Shown here piece by piece: positions 44,855-55,270 of a stretch of DNA of 64,000 nt. The stretch lies in contig NZ_CP036498.1 in NCBI RefSeq assembly GCF_018279705.1, positions 5,411,001 through 5,475,000 of the forward strand, given 5' to 3'. The stretch is from Tardiphaga alba (GTDB lineage: Bacteria; Pseudomonadota; Alphaproteobacteria; Rhizobiales; Xanthobacteraceae). Position numbers and translations under genes: made by a program. The notes beneath the pieces were generated by a model that searched no databases, was not told the origin of the DNA, and saw only the letters and a program-made list of their open reading frames with translations. Numbering within the stretch: position 1 is the stretch's first letter; every line of letters begins with the position of its first letter.

Positions 44855-45109
44855 CTACTTCTTCAGCGACGTGATCGCTTCCAGCACGTTGGGCTTCAGC
44901 CCTGCCCCGCCATTGTCGATGTGCTCAAAGATCTTCTTCCGCATCCGCGGGTCCCAGAACTTCTTGATGTGCTCGGCAATGCCCGCCACTGCATGGTCGT
45001 GGCCCTGGCTCTTGAAAAAGTCGCCGATCTGGTTGGCCATATAGATCAGTCGTTCAGGCGACGACGGTGCGTGCGTGGTGTGGGTGTCCATGCTCTTGCC
45101 CTGCTTCAT
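44855..45109 (-). CDS. fdsD: Formate dehydrogenase subunit delta
   Basis: This 84-residue protein has SPERLIYMANQIGDFFKSQGHDHAVAGIAEHIKKFWDPRMRKKI, the signature of the small delta subunit of soluble NAD-dependent formate dehydrogenases. It is needed for a functional enzyme, though its role is not fully defined. It is last in the operon and overlaps the fdhD end by ~56 bases. With the internal ATG at 45091 (MDTHTTHAPS) the overlap is 38 bases, and that start has an AGGGC site upstream. Confidence 0.9.
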   Translation of the reverse strand: MKQGKSMDTHTTHAPSSPERLIYMANQIGDFFKSQGHDHAVAGIAEHIKKFWDPRMRKKIFEHIDNGGAGLKPNVLEAITSLKK

Positions 45110-45905
45110 CCGAAGTCACACGACCCGGATGTGTAAAAACTTCAAAACCGTCCGACCGCGCAATCGCGGCCAGTGTGATGCCTGCGGCTTCCGCGATGCG
45201 GATGGCGAGCGCCGTTGGTGCTGAAACCGAGACCATCAGCGGCGCGCCGATGGCGGCGGTCTTCTGAACCATCTCGACCGAGACGCGGCTGGTGAGCAAC
45301 ACCATGCCTTGCCGGGTATCGACCTTCGCCTGCGCCAGCGCGCCGGCCAGCTTGTCGAGCGCATTGTGGCGACCCACATCCTCGCGCAGCGCGACGATGC
45401 CGCTCGAAGGGATCCAGAATGCGGCCGCATGGACCGCGCGCGTCTCGACATTGATCTTCTGCAATGGCGCCAGCGCATCCATCGCCGTCATGATCTGATC
45501 GAATGAGAAAGAACCGCCCGGTGCCACCACCGCAGCGGGCTTCACCGCTTCGGCGATCGAATCGATACCACACAGGCCGCAGCCCGTGGGGCCCGCAATC
45601 TGCCGGCGCCGCGCGCTGATGCTCTCGGCTTTCTCTGACGCCAGCCACATGCGCAGCTCGACGCCGTCGTCGAACTCCACGGCCTCGAAGCTCTCGATCT
45701 CGTCGATGGAGCCAACCACGCCTTCGCTCAGGCTGAAGCCATAAGCGAAATCGCGATAGTCCTGCGGCGTCCCCATCATGACGGCATAAGTGCCGCCATT
45801 ATAGGTGATCGCCAGCGCCGTCTCTTCCGACACCGCGCGCAGCCCGTCGCTGACGCCGTTACGGCGCCAGACCTTTCGGGGAGCTTTGCGAACCGGATCG
45901 TGCAT
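45054..45905 (-). CDS. fdhD: Formate dehydrogenase accessory sulfurtransferase FdhD (FdsC)
   Basis: This is a 283-residue protein. EETALAITYNGGTYAVMMGTPQDYRDFAYGFSLSEGVV leads to the central TGCGLCGIDSI (the CxxC that relays sulfur) and VREDVGRHNALDKLAGAL. FdhD transfers sulfur from a cysteine desulfurase to the molybdenum cofactor of formate dehydrogenase. It is called fdsC in Cupriavidus-type operons. It begins three bases after the fdsA stop, showing tight coupling, and ends inside fdsD. Confidence 0.95.
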   Translation of the reverse strand: MHDPVRKAPRKVWRRNGVSDGLRAVSEETALAITYNGGTYAVMMGTPQDYRDFAYGFSLSEGVVGSIDEIESFEAVEFDDGVELRMWLASEKAESISARRRQIAGPTGCGLCGIDSIAEAVKPAAVVAPGGSFSFDQIMTAMDALAPLQKINVETRAVHAAAFWIPSSGIVALREDVGRHNALDKLAGALAQAKVDTRQGMVLLTSRVSVEMVQKTAAIGAPLMVSVSAPTALAIRIAEAAGITLAAIARSDGFEVFTHPGRVTSDEAGQEHGHPHHARTVVA

Positions 45906-45908
45906 GGA

Positions 45909-48812
45909 CTACTCGGCAGCCTCCAGCGGCGCGATACGGCGTGACTGGCGGGCCTGCTCCTCATATTCCTTCTGCCATTCCGACGGACCGTTGGAGGGCG
46001 AGATCTGCACCGCCGTCACCTTGTATTCCGGGCAGTTGGTAGCCCAGTCAGAGAAGTCGGTGGTGATGACGTTTGCCTGCGTGGTCGGGTGATGGAAGGT
46101 CGTATAGACCACGCCCGGCGCCACGCGCTCGGTGATGAGCGCACGCAGGGTCGTCTCGCCCGCGCGGCTCTGCAGCCGCACCCAGTCGCCGTCACGGATG
46201 CCACGCTGCTCGGCATCATGCGGATGCAGTTCGAGACGGTCTTCCTCATGCCAGACGACGTTGTCGGTGCGGCGGGTCTGCGCGCCGACATTGTACTGGC
46301 TGAGAATGCGACCGGTGGTGAGCAGCAGCGGGAAGCGCGGACCGGTGCGTTCGTCGGTCGCGATATATTCGGTGCGCATGAACTTGCCCTTGCCGCGCAC
46401 GAAGCCGTTCATATGCATGATCGGCGTGCCCAGCGGCTGCTTCTCGTTGCACGGCCACTGCACCGAACCTTCCTTTTCCAGCTTCGCGAACGAGACACCG
46501 GCAAAGGTCGGCGTCAGAGCCGCGATCTCGTCCATGATCTCAGACGGATGGGTGTAGTTCATCTCGAAGCCGAGGGCCTTAGCGAAGCCCAGGGTGACTT
46601 CCCAATCTTCCAGACCGTTCTTCGGCGACATCACCTTGCGAACGAGCTGGATGCGGCGTTCGGCATTGGTGAAAGTGCCGTTCTTCTCCAGGAAGGTGGA
46701 GCCCGGGAAGAACACATGGGCGTAATTCGCGGTTTCGTTGAGGAAGAGGTCATGCACGATGACACATTCCATCGACGACAGCGCCGCGACCACGTGCGAC
46801 GTGTTCGGATCGGACTGCAGGATGTCCTCGCCCTGCACATACAGGCCCATGAAGGTGCCTTCGGTGGCGGCGTCGAACATGTTGGGAATGCGCAGGCCCG
46901 GCTCGGGATTGAGCTTCACGTTCCACATGGCTTCGAACTGCTCGCGCACGGCATCGCCGGAGAGATGGCGATAGCCCGGCAGTTCGTGTGGGAATGAACC
47001 CATGTCGCAGGAGCCCTGCACATTGTTCTGGCCGCGCAGCGGATTCACACCGACGCCGGACCGGCCGATATTGCCGGTGGCCATTGCGAGATTGGCGATG
47101 GCGATAACGGTAGTCGAGCCCTGGCTGTGCTCGGTGACGCCGAGGCCGTAATAAATCGCACCATTACCGCCGGTGGCATAGAGGCGCGCAGCTGCACGCA
47201 GCTCCTTCGGATCGACGCCAGTCATGATGGCGGTCGCTTCCGGGCTGCGCGAGGGCTCGGCGACGAAGCTTGCCCAATCCTCGAACTCGCTCCAGTCGCA
47301 GCGCTCGCGCACGAAGGTCTCGTTGACGAGGCCTTCGGTGACGATGACATGGGCGATGGCCGTGAGCACGGCGACATTGGTGCCGGGCAGCAGCGGGAGA
47401 TGGTGCTGTGCTTCGATATGCGCCGAGCGGACGATGTCGGTGCGGCGCGGATCGACGACGATCAGCTTGGCGCCCTGGCGGAGGCGCTTCTTCAGGCGCG
47501 AGCCGAACACCGGATGGCCATCGGTCGGATTGGCGCCGATGATCATCACGACGTCGGTGTCTTCAACCGAATCGAAATCCTGTGTGCCAGCGGAGGTGCC
47601 GAAAGTCGAGGACAGGCCATAGCCGGTCGGCGAATGGCAGACGCGGGCGCAGGTATCGACATTGTTGTTGCCGAAGCCAGCGCGGATCAGCTTCTGCACC
47701 ACATAGACTTCTTCATTGGTGCAGCGTGATGAGGTGATGCCACCCACTGCATCCTTGCCATACTTGGCCTGAATGCCCTTGAACTTGCTGGCGGCGAAAT
47801 TGAACGCCTCGTCCCACGACACTTCGCGCCATGGCTCGGTGATCTTGTCGCGGATCATCGGATTGAGGATGCGCTCCTTGTGGTTCGCATAGCCCCAGGC
47901 GAAGCGGCCCTTAACGCAGGAATGGCCGCGATTGGCTTTGCCGTCCTTCCACGGCACCATGCGCACCAGCTCTTCGCCGCGCATTTCCGCCTTGAAGGTG
48001 CAGCCGACACCGCAATAGGCGCAGGTGGTGACCTTGGAATGCTCGGGCTGGCCGATCTCGATGACGGCCTTCTCGGTCAGAGTCGCAGTCGGGCAAGCCT
48101 GCACGCAGGCGCCGCAGGACACGCATTCCGAACCCAGGAACGATTCGCTCATGCCCGGCGAGACGCGGCTGTCGAAGCCGCGGCCGGAGATCGTTAGCGC
48201 AAACGTGCCCTGCACTTCCTCACAGGCGCGGACACAGCGCGAGCAGACGATGCATTTGGAAGGATCATAGGTGAAATACGGATTGGATTCGTCCTTCGCC
48301 ATCCAGCGATCGTTCTCGCAGGATTCCGGCGAATGGTGCGTGTGCTTCGGGCCCGACTTGGCGAAGACATGGTTCTCGCCGTCATAGCCATAGCGTACGT
48401 CGCGCAGGCCGACTTCACCTGCAACGTCCTGCAATTCGCAATCGCCGTTCGCCGCACAAGTGAGACAGTCGAGCGGATGATCGGAGATATAGAGCTCCAT
48501 CACGCCCTTGCGGAGCGCGGCCAGACGCGGGGTCTGCGTCTTGACGACGAGCCCTTCCATCGCCGGCGTGGTGCAGGAGGCTGGCGTGCCCGCGCGGCCC
48601 TCGACTTCCACGAGGCACATGCGGCAGGAGCCGAACGCATCCACCATATCGGTGGCGCACAGTTTCGGAATTTTTGTGCCCATCTCCATGGCAGCGCGCA
48701 TGATCGAGGTGCCCTCGGGCACGCTGACGCTCTGACCATCGATGGTCAGCGTCACCATCTTCTCGGACTTGGACTTCGGGGTGCCGTAATCGGTTTCGTG
48801 AACGAGCGACAT
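45909..48812 (-). CDS. fdsA: NAD-dependent formate dehydrogenase subunit alpha (molybdopterin, Fe-S)
   Basis: This is a 967-residue catalytic subunit. The N-terminal [2Fe-2S] domain (FGSCRMCLVEVEGRAGTPASC) is followed by the His/Cys cluster DHPLDCLTCAANGDCELQ, ferredoxin-like 4Fe-4S motifs (CIVCSRCVRACEE, CVSCGACVQACP), a further cluster (CAYCGVGCTFK), then the bis-MGD domain. The molybdenum ligand Cys and the adjacent His are in DTCARVCHSPTGYGL. It oxidises formate to CO2 in the cytoplasm and passes electrons to FdsB. The order G-B-A-C-D equals that of known fds operons. The start is ATG at 48812 (MSLVHETDYG). Confidence 0.97.
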   Translation of the reverse strand: MSLVHETDYGTPKSKSEKMVTLTIDGQSVSVPEGTSIMRAAMEMGTKIPKLCATDMVDAFGSCRMCLVEVEGRAGTPASCTTPAMEGLVVKTQTPRLAALRKGVMELYISDHPLDCLTCAANGDCELQDVAGEVGLRDVRYGYDGENHVFAKSGPKHTHHSPESCENDRWMAKDESNPYFTYDPSKCIVCSRCVRACEEVQGTFALTISGRGFDSRVSPGMSESFLGSECVSCGACVQACPTATLTEKAVIEIGQPEHSKVTTCAYCGVGCTFKAEMRGEELVRMVPWKDGKANRGHSCVKGRFAWGYANHKERILNPMIRDKITEPWREVSWDEAFNFAASKFKGIQAKYGKDAVGGITSSRCTNEEVYVVQKLIRAGFGNNNVDTCARVCHSPTGYGLSSTFGTSAGTQDFDSVEDTDVVMIIGANPTDGHPVFGSRLKKRLRQGAKLIVVDPRRTDIVRSAHIEAQHHLPLLPGTNVAVLTAIAHVIVTEGLVNETFVRERCDWSEFEDWASFVAEPSRSPEATAIMTGVDPKELRAAARLYATGGNGAIYYGLGVTEHSQGSTTVIAIANLAMATGNIGRSGVGVNPLRGQNNVQGSCDMGSFPHELPGYRHLSGDAVREQFEAMWNVKLNPEPGLRIPNMFDAATEGTFMGLYVQGEDILQSDPNTSHVVAALSSMECVIVHDLFLNETANYAHVFFPGSTFLEKNGTFTNAERRIQLVRKVMSPKNGLEDWEVTLGFAKALGFEMNYTHPSEIMDEIAALTPTFAGVSFAKLEKEGSVQWPCNEKQPLGTPIMHMNGFVRGKGKFMRTEYIATDERTGPRFPLLLTTGRILSQYNVGAQTRRTDNVVWHEEDRLELHPHDAEQRGIRDGDWVRLQSRAGETTLRALITERVAPGVVYTTFHHPTTQANVITTDFSDWATNCPEYKVTAVQISPSNGPSEWQKEYEEQARQSRRIAPLEAAE

Positions 48813-48823
48813 GGTGTGCTCCT

Positions 48824-50373
<1,550 letters not shown>

Positions 50374-50377
<4 letters not shown>

Positions 50378-50847
50378 CGCTGTGCCTCCGCAACCAGCGC
50401 ATCCATGCGCTTCTCGTCGAGGCGACCGACCAGCTTGCCGTCGAGCATCGCTGACGGTGCCGTCGCGCACAGGCCGAGGCAGTAGATCGGCTCCAGCGTG
50501 ACGCGATCATCGGCGGTGGTGTTGCCGAGCTTGACGCCGAGCTTCTGCTCCGCGCGAGCAGCCAGCGCATCACCACCGGCAGCCTGACAGGCTTCGGCGC
50601 GGCAAATCTTCAGCACGCGCTTGCCGGCCGGCTCGTGGCGGAAGTCATGGTAGAATGTGAAAACGCCATGCACTTCGGCGCGTGACAGATTGCGCGCCTC
50701 GGCGATCATCGGGATGGCGGGTTCCGGCACATAGCCGAACGCATCCTGGATCGCATGCAGGATCACGATCACCCCACCTTCCACATGGGAATGGCTGGTA
50801 ATGATCTCGTTACAGCGCGCTGCGCTCCATGGTTCGTATGCGTTCAT
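50374..50847 (-). CDS. fdsG: NAD-dependent formate dehydrogenase subunit gamma (NuoE-like)
   Basis: This is a 157-residue protein. A helical N-terminal part (GVIVILHAIQDAFGYVPEPAI) is followed by a thioredoxin-like [2Fe-2S] domain with Cys pairs CRAEACQAAGG and CLGLCATAPSAM. It forms the NuoE-like partner of FdsB. It is the first gene of the operon, with a leader of ~320 bases that holds a possible LysR site. The start is ATG at 50847 (MNAYEPWSA); its ribosome-binding site is weak. Confidence 0.94.
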
Positions 50848-50889
50848 CCCGGGGCACTCTATTGGGTAATCTTAGAGAACCGATCAAAA

Positions 50890-50904
50890 TTGGAATCGAT
50901 CCAA
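50890..50904. promoter_or_regulatory. Candidate LysR-type (T-N11-A) operator ahead of fdsG
   Basis: TTGGAATCGATCCAA has inverted arms TTGGA/TCCAA and fits the T-N11-A pattern of LysR sites. It lies 43-57 bases upstream of the fdsG start. LysR-type FdsR is known to control fds genes in Cupriavidus; the link here is inference. Confidence 0.35.
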
Positions 50905-51010
50905 AGATCAATAAAGCTGTCTCATGCTGCGATACGGAAAAGGCATCAAACGATTGGCGCGGCTTGCCATTTTGACGCAGGAGCCAACGGTCCCGCGTCA
51001 CAAACTCTCC

Positions 51011-51147
51011 CGTCATCCTGAGGTGCGAGCACAGCGAGCCTCCCAGCGAATGGCAAAGCCATTCGCAAGGGATGGCCGCGAAACGCCAGAGCCAAGCCAC
51101 GCATGGTTCGAGGCGCGCAAGAGCGCGCACCTCACCATGACGGCGGA
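51011..51147. repeat. Intergenic palindromic repeat, family E, copy 2
   Basis: CGTCATCCTGAGGTGCGAGC ... GCGAATGGCAAAGCCATTCGC ... is mirrored by ... GCGCGCACCTCACCATGACG. It has the same outer arms as the copy at 31259, with a longer centre. Confidence 0.65.
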
Positions 51148-51165
51148 GTTTAGGAAGGCGATGCC

Positions 51166-52064
51166 TCAGCTCTCCAGCGACGGCGCCACTTCGCGGGCGA
51201 CCTGCACCAGGGCGGCCACCAGCGGCGTCATCGGGTCGCGCTGGGGACAACCAGACCGACACCGTAATTCACGATCGGATCGACGATCGGGATCATGCGA
51301 ACGGAACCGCTGGACGTCAGACCCAATGTTTCCGCCAGCTTGGCCGGCATCACGCTGGCCCAGCGGCCTGTTTTCACGTGTGTATACAACACGATAATCG
51401 AGTTGGAGGTCAGCGTCGGCCGCGCCTCGGCGCCGACCGATTTCAGCGCGCGATCGATGATGCGGCGGTTCTGCATATCCGGAGTCAGCAGGCATAGCGG
51501 CACCTGGCCGACCTCGGCCCAGGTGACCTGCTTACGGTCGCCGAACATGCCATCCGGCGAGGTGAGGAGGCGGTAGCTCTCCTTATAGAGCGGGATCGAG
51601 CGCACCTTTCCGAGCGGTTCGTTCTCGATATAGGTCAGGCCGGCATCGACCTCGAGATTTTCGAGGAGGCCGAGCACCGCGGCCGAGGTGCAGGAGACGA
51701 TGCGGAACTGGACGTCCGGATGCCTGGCGCGAAACGGCGTCGTCAGCGATGCCACCATGCCGAGTACAGTGGGGATTGCAGCGATACGGATTTCGCCGGA
51801 CAGGCTGTCCTTGAGGCCGTTGATTTCCTGCCGCATGGCGCGGGCATCGCCGACAATTCGGCGCGCCCAGTCCAGCGCGCGCTCCCCCTCCGGCGTAAAC
51901 CCCTGAAAACGCGAACCACGCTGCACCAGCATCACGCCCAGCATATCCTCAAGCTGCTTGAGGCTCGTGGACATCGTCGGTTGCGTGACGCCACACGCCT
52001 CCGCAGCGCGACCGAAGTGACGCTCCTTGGCGAGGGACAGCAATAATTCGAGCTTATCGATCAA
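51166..52064 (-). CDS. LysR family transcriptional regulator, probable FdsR, apparent -1 frameshift near the C-terminus
   Basis: The N-terminal helix-turn-helix (MIDKLELLLSLAKERHFGRAA, then VTQPTMSTSLKQLEDMLGV) and the LysR substrate domain are intact. The frame ends early at 51228 as GVGLVVPSATR. The next frame supplies the expected end, QRDPMTPLVAALVQVAREVAPSLES, up to 51166. The join is at GGGG (51243-51246), where one more G restores a 299-residue protein of normal length. Even as written, only ~20 C-terminal residues differ. It lies directly upstream of and co-directional with fdsG, so it probably regulates formate oxidation in response to formate. It autoregulates if it is like other LysR proteins. 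Confidence 0.85.
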
Positions 52065-52340
52065 CGGCGCCTCGCTCCGGAAGCCACACTTGTTCGAGGT
52101 CCGGCACGCAATCGCGTGTGTGGCCTGAATGGTATCCGCCCTCGTCCATCAACATAAAGCGCGGCTCGCCTTCGCTGCAACCCGCAGCAGGCGGCGTGAT
52201 GACGCACGATACGCCCATACGCAGTGCGGCCCGGCCAAATGGCCGAGCCCGCAACGGACATCGATGAAAGGAAGAAGATAAAAGGAAGGAATCGGATGCC
52301 AGCCACGCCATCGGAACGGCCGATGGCAGGCTGCAGAAGA

Positions 52341-52547
52341 TCAACCGAGCGGGCTGATCTGCTCTTCGGTCACAACACGCTCGACATTGTCAGCCTTGCT
52401 GCGAATGCGATAACGGGCACGGCCATCGGCTTCGATCGGCAAACGACCGGTGATGGTGTAAATCGCGCGCTCACGGGCACCGGTGCGGCCCTGCGGACCC
52501 TGCAGCTGGTGGTGGACGTCGTCATTGATTGCGTAGTTATGCGCCAT
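52341..52547 (-). CDS. Small conserved protein of unknown function
   Basis: This is a 68-residue protein: MAHNYAINDDVHHQLQGPQG, then ERAIYTITGRLPIEADGRARYRIRSKADNVERVVTEEQIS. It resembles a family of small alphaproteobacterial proteins with YxIxxxLPxExxxxxYRIKS...ERVxxE cores, which look like a short SH3-like or beta-barrel fold. Composition and codon use are those of a real gene, and GAGAGT precedes the ATG. No function is known to me. It stands alone between the LysR gene and a long non-coding stretch. Confidence 0.7.
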   Translation of the reverse strand: MAHNYAINDDVHHQLQGPQGRTGARERAIYTITGRLPIEADGRARYRIRSKADNVERVVTEEQISPLG

Positions 52548-53061
52548 AATTCATACTCTCCACGATATGCGCTTTTTAGCCACAACCGTTCCAAAAATCA
52601 AGAAATCATGAGCGATTTCTGCCAGATAGCCCGGCAGGACTGCTATGCGCCGCAACCCGATCCGCCATAATCGTGAGGAGATTGCGACTGAAACAAGCGC
52701 ACTCTGCCATCTCGGCGGGCATGGATTCTTTTGAATTTAGAGAGACTTGCGTGGAGTAACGCGCCAAACCGATTCGTAAACAAGACGTAAATGGAACGCT
52801 GGAACACAAGGCAAAATAAAAAGTACCAAAATACCTAAATCGAGGTTGTGACAATCTCTGTGCGGATCCAGTGGCGTCTGGAAACCGAAAAGCCACCGGC
52901 AGGGCATTGCCGGTGGCTTCGGAGGTTACGTTAGAGTCGCGTGTCTCCGAAGAGACAGGGCCGAGAAAGAATTCGCGGCTGCGCGAGAGAAAGATTACAT
53001 GAGCGAGATCATTGAGCGCAATACCTGATCTACTCAATTAAACCGATTTTATCGTTGCGGG
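52548..53061. other. Long gene-free stretch (514 bases) with one strong hairpin
   Basis: I see no convincing gene on either strand; the frames present are low-quality. Composition shifts to AT-richer sequence around 52720-52860 and 52990-53055. A perfect hairpin at 52891-52918 is the main structure. The left side should hold the promoter of the small conserved gene. Confidence 0.5.
52887..52918 (-). terminator. Probable terminator of the TPR/glycosyltransferase gene
   Basis: The stem AGCCACCGGCA/TGCCGGTGGCT (52891-52901 with 52908-52918), read on the minus strand, is followed by TTTTCGGTTTCC. It is about 145 bases beyond the stop at 53062, an unusually long 3' region. Confidence 0.5.
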
Positions 53062-55044
53062 TTAGCCGGTTACCGAGAAATGCTGCGGAGCAAGGCGGGC
53101 CAGACGCCTGGCCTGCATCGCCTGATATGCAGCCTCGATATGCCGCGCGGTTCGACGCGTGTCGAACAAAGCTGACTGTGAGCGCATATCCGCAAGCTTG
53201 CTGCGGATAGCCGCTAGCTTGGCTGGCTGCGATGCCAGTTCGATCGCATGGCGCTCGTACATCGCGGGATCATCCGTCACCAGCTCAGGCAAATTCACAT
53301 GCGTGAGCAGGCTCGACGCCACACGCCCCGCAAATGTCGTGCCCCGGCATGTCAGTAACGGCAATCCAGCCCACAAGGCGTCACTTGCGGTCGTATGCGC
53401 GTTGTAGGGTAACGTATCGAGAAACAGATCGGCGCAGCAATGCCGCGCCAGATGCTCCGGGGGGGAGACCCGCTCCGCGAAAACGAGGCGCGCGGGATCG
53501 ATGCCACGCTGCGACGCTTCACGGCGCAGATTGGCGACCGCAGCCACGCTGTCATCAAGCAACCAGAGCACACTGCCATCGACTGCGGCCAGTATCCGCA
53601 TCCAGCTGGAGAAGACATCCGGCGTGATCTTGTAAGCATTGTTGAAGCAACAGAACACAACGCCACGGGCGGGCAGACCACAGTCTTCGCGCGTCGGAGC
53701 AGATGTTGCGATATCGCGGCGATCGTCATTGGACTGATAGCAATCAGGCAACCAGACGACTTTCTCACTGTAAAAGCGCCGATGCTCGGCCGGGAGAACG
53801 ATCGGATCTGCGATGATGTAGTCCATGAAGGCAGCGCCAATCGTACCGGGGAAGCCGAGATAGTTGACTTGAATGGGAGCCGCGCGGCGCGCGAAAACGC
53901 CGTTGCGCTGGCGCCCGAAATAGCCGTTGAGATTGACGAGAATGTCGATGCGTTCGCCACGGATCGCGTCCACGGCCTGCGGGTCGCTCATGCCCGCAAT
54001 ATCGACGACACGGTGGACGGCCCGATTGATACGCTGCCGCGTCGGGCCGCCGTCGTCATATCCATTGTCAAAAGCGACGATCTCGAAGGCGTTCTTGTCG
54101 TGCCGCTCGAGAACGCCGACAAGCAAGAGCGACGTCGCCTGCTCGCGAAATTCACCGGACAAGTAGCCGATACGAACAGGTCCACCGGATGGCGCAATCG
54201 ACGGAATGCTCGGCGCCGGCATGCGTCCGAACTGCGCGGCATTCGTCAGTTCGGCGCAGCGCTGCAGACTCGCTTCCGATATGGCGATGCCCTGCCAGCC
54301 GAATGGCTCGGCGGCGAGCTTTCCTGCAGCGAGATCAGTTTCGATTTCGCCGATGAGATCATCGAGACCGCTCCAATCGCAGACCAACATCTTCTGATGC
54401 AGAAGATTCCCCTTGAGCAATGGTAGATCTGGATTGAGGCGCCGCGCCTGCATATAGGCGGCAACAGCTTCAGCAGGCCGACGCAATTTGGCGAAGATGA
54501 AGCCGCGCGCGAACCACGCTTCCGCCATATCCGGCTGGAGCGCCAACGCCGCATCATTGGCGGAAAGTGCCTCGTCGCAACGTTCGAGTTCGGCCAGCGA
54601 CTTGCTTTTGTTGAAATACGCGGCCGCATAGCGCGGCTGAAGTTTCAAAGCCTTATCGAAGTCAGCCAGCGCTGCGGCGTAATCCCGAACCTCGTTGAAC
54701 ACGGCACCACGACTGTTCAACGTCTCGGCATTGTGCGGATTTAGCGCCAGCGCTTCCGTTAAGCGCTGCAGGGCTTCGTCTGGCCGCTTTAGTGCCTTCA
54801 GCACCAGGCCGTAATTGTACAGCGTCACATCCGAAGCCGGACCGAGACGTAACGCCGATTTCAGATGCGGTTCGGCCTCGGCATGGCGGTTCAGGGACAC
54901 CAGCGCGATGGCAAGGACGTTCAATGCGCCGAGATGTTTCGGGTCTTTGCGAAGAATCTTGCGGAGATCGCGTTCTGCGTCGTTCAGCCGTCCCTGCCGG
55001 AGTGCCGCAAGCGCGCTTTGAAAGAGGTCGGTGGGAGCCGGCAT
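53062..55044 (-). CDS. TPR-repeat O-GlcNAc-transferase-like (GT41/SPINDLY) protein
   Basis: This is a 660-residue cytoplasmic protein. Residues ~1-250 are tandem tetratricopeptide repeats (LFQSALAALRQGRLNDAERDLRKIL; ALADFDKALKLQPRYAAAYFNKSKS). The GT41 catalytic half follows: VRIGYLSGEFREQATSLLLVG (~290), ILVNLNGYFGRQRNGVFARRA, APIQVNYLGFPGTIGAAFMDYI, VVFCCFNNAYKITPDVFSSW and DLFLDTLPYNAHTTASDALWAGLPLLT. It should glycosylate a protein target using a sugar nucleotide, but neither donor nor target is known. The next gene upstream, 226 bases away, is a porin; no functional link is evident. Confidence 0.92.
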   Translation of the reverse strand: MPAPTDLFQSALAALRQGRLNDAERDLRKILRKDPKHLGALNVLAIALVSLNRHAEAEPHLKSALRLGPASDVTLYNYGLVLKALKRPDEALQRLTEALALNPHNAETLNSRGAVFNEVRDYAAALADFDKALKLQPRYAAAYFNKSKSLAELERCDEALSANDAALALQPDMAEAWFARGFIFAKLRRPAEAVAAYMQARRLNPDLPLLKGNLLHQKMLVCDWSGLDDLIGEIETDLAAGKLAAEPFGWQGIAISEASLQRCAELTNAAQFGRMPAPSIPSIAPSGGPVRIGYLSGEFREQATSLLLVGVLERHDKNAFEIVAFDNGYDDGGPTRQRINRAVHRVVDIAGMSDPQAVDAIRGERIDILVNLNGYFGRQRNGVFARRAAPIQVNYLGFPGTIGAAFMDYIIADPIVLPAEHRRFYSEKVVWLPDCYQSNDDRRDIATSAPTREDCGLPARGVVFCCFNNAYKITPDVFSSWMRILAAVDGSVLWLLDDSVAAVANLRREASQRGIDPARLVFAERVSPPEHLARHCCADLFLDTLPYNAHTTASDALWAGLPLLTCRGTTFAGRVASSLLTHVNLPELVTDDPAMYERHAIELASQPAKLAAIRSKLADMRSQSALFDTRRTARHIEAAYQAMQARRLARLAPQHFSVTG

Positions 55045-55202
55045 GGATGCGGTTCTGAGGTCAGCGCGAAAAGGGAACGCCGCAAGGGCGATCCTGCCGG
55101 TATAGACGCCGCGTTTTCTGTCGTCGAGGTCGGGCAGAGCGGCAGCACAAGCCGCTCTTTAGCTTCATCTGATTGATCGCAATACACGTCATCTCAAAAC
55201 AC

Positions 55203-55236
55203 AAAAATCCCCGGCGGTTTCCCGCCGGGGACTTTT
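55203..55236 (-). terminator. Terminator of the porin gene
   Basis: The stem TCCCCGGCGG/CCGCCGGGGA (55208-55217 with 55222-55231) is flanked by AAAAA on one side and TTTTG on the other. On the minus strand it is followed by TTTTTGTGTTTT. It is 34 bases after the porin stop. Confidence 0.85.
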
Positions 55237-55270
55237 GTTTCAGATATCGATCGCCGTGAGGCGGTCGGTA

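Larger units (their letters stand above)
50848..51165. other. Leader and control region between the LysR gene and fdsG
   Basis: This region of 318 bases holds a LysR-type dyad at 50890-50904 close to fdsG and a family E repeat at 51011-51147. The rest has no recognisable gene. Confidence 0.5.

Noticed and set aside
52054..52218. Possible 54-codon gene (MGVSCVITPPAAG...) overlapping the LysR start
   Set aside because: Codon choice is plausible, but I recognise no family, there is no clear ribosome-binding site, and it overlaps the LysR gene. I left it out.
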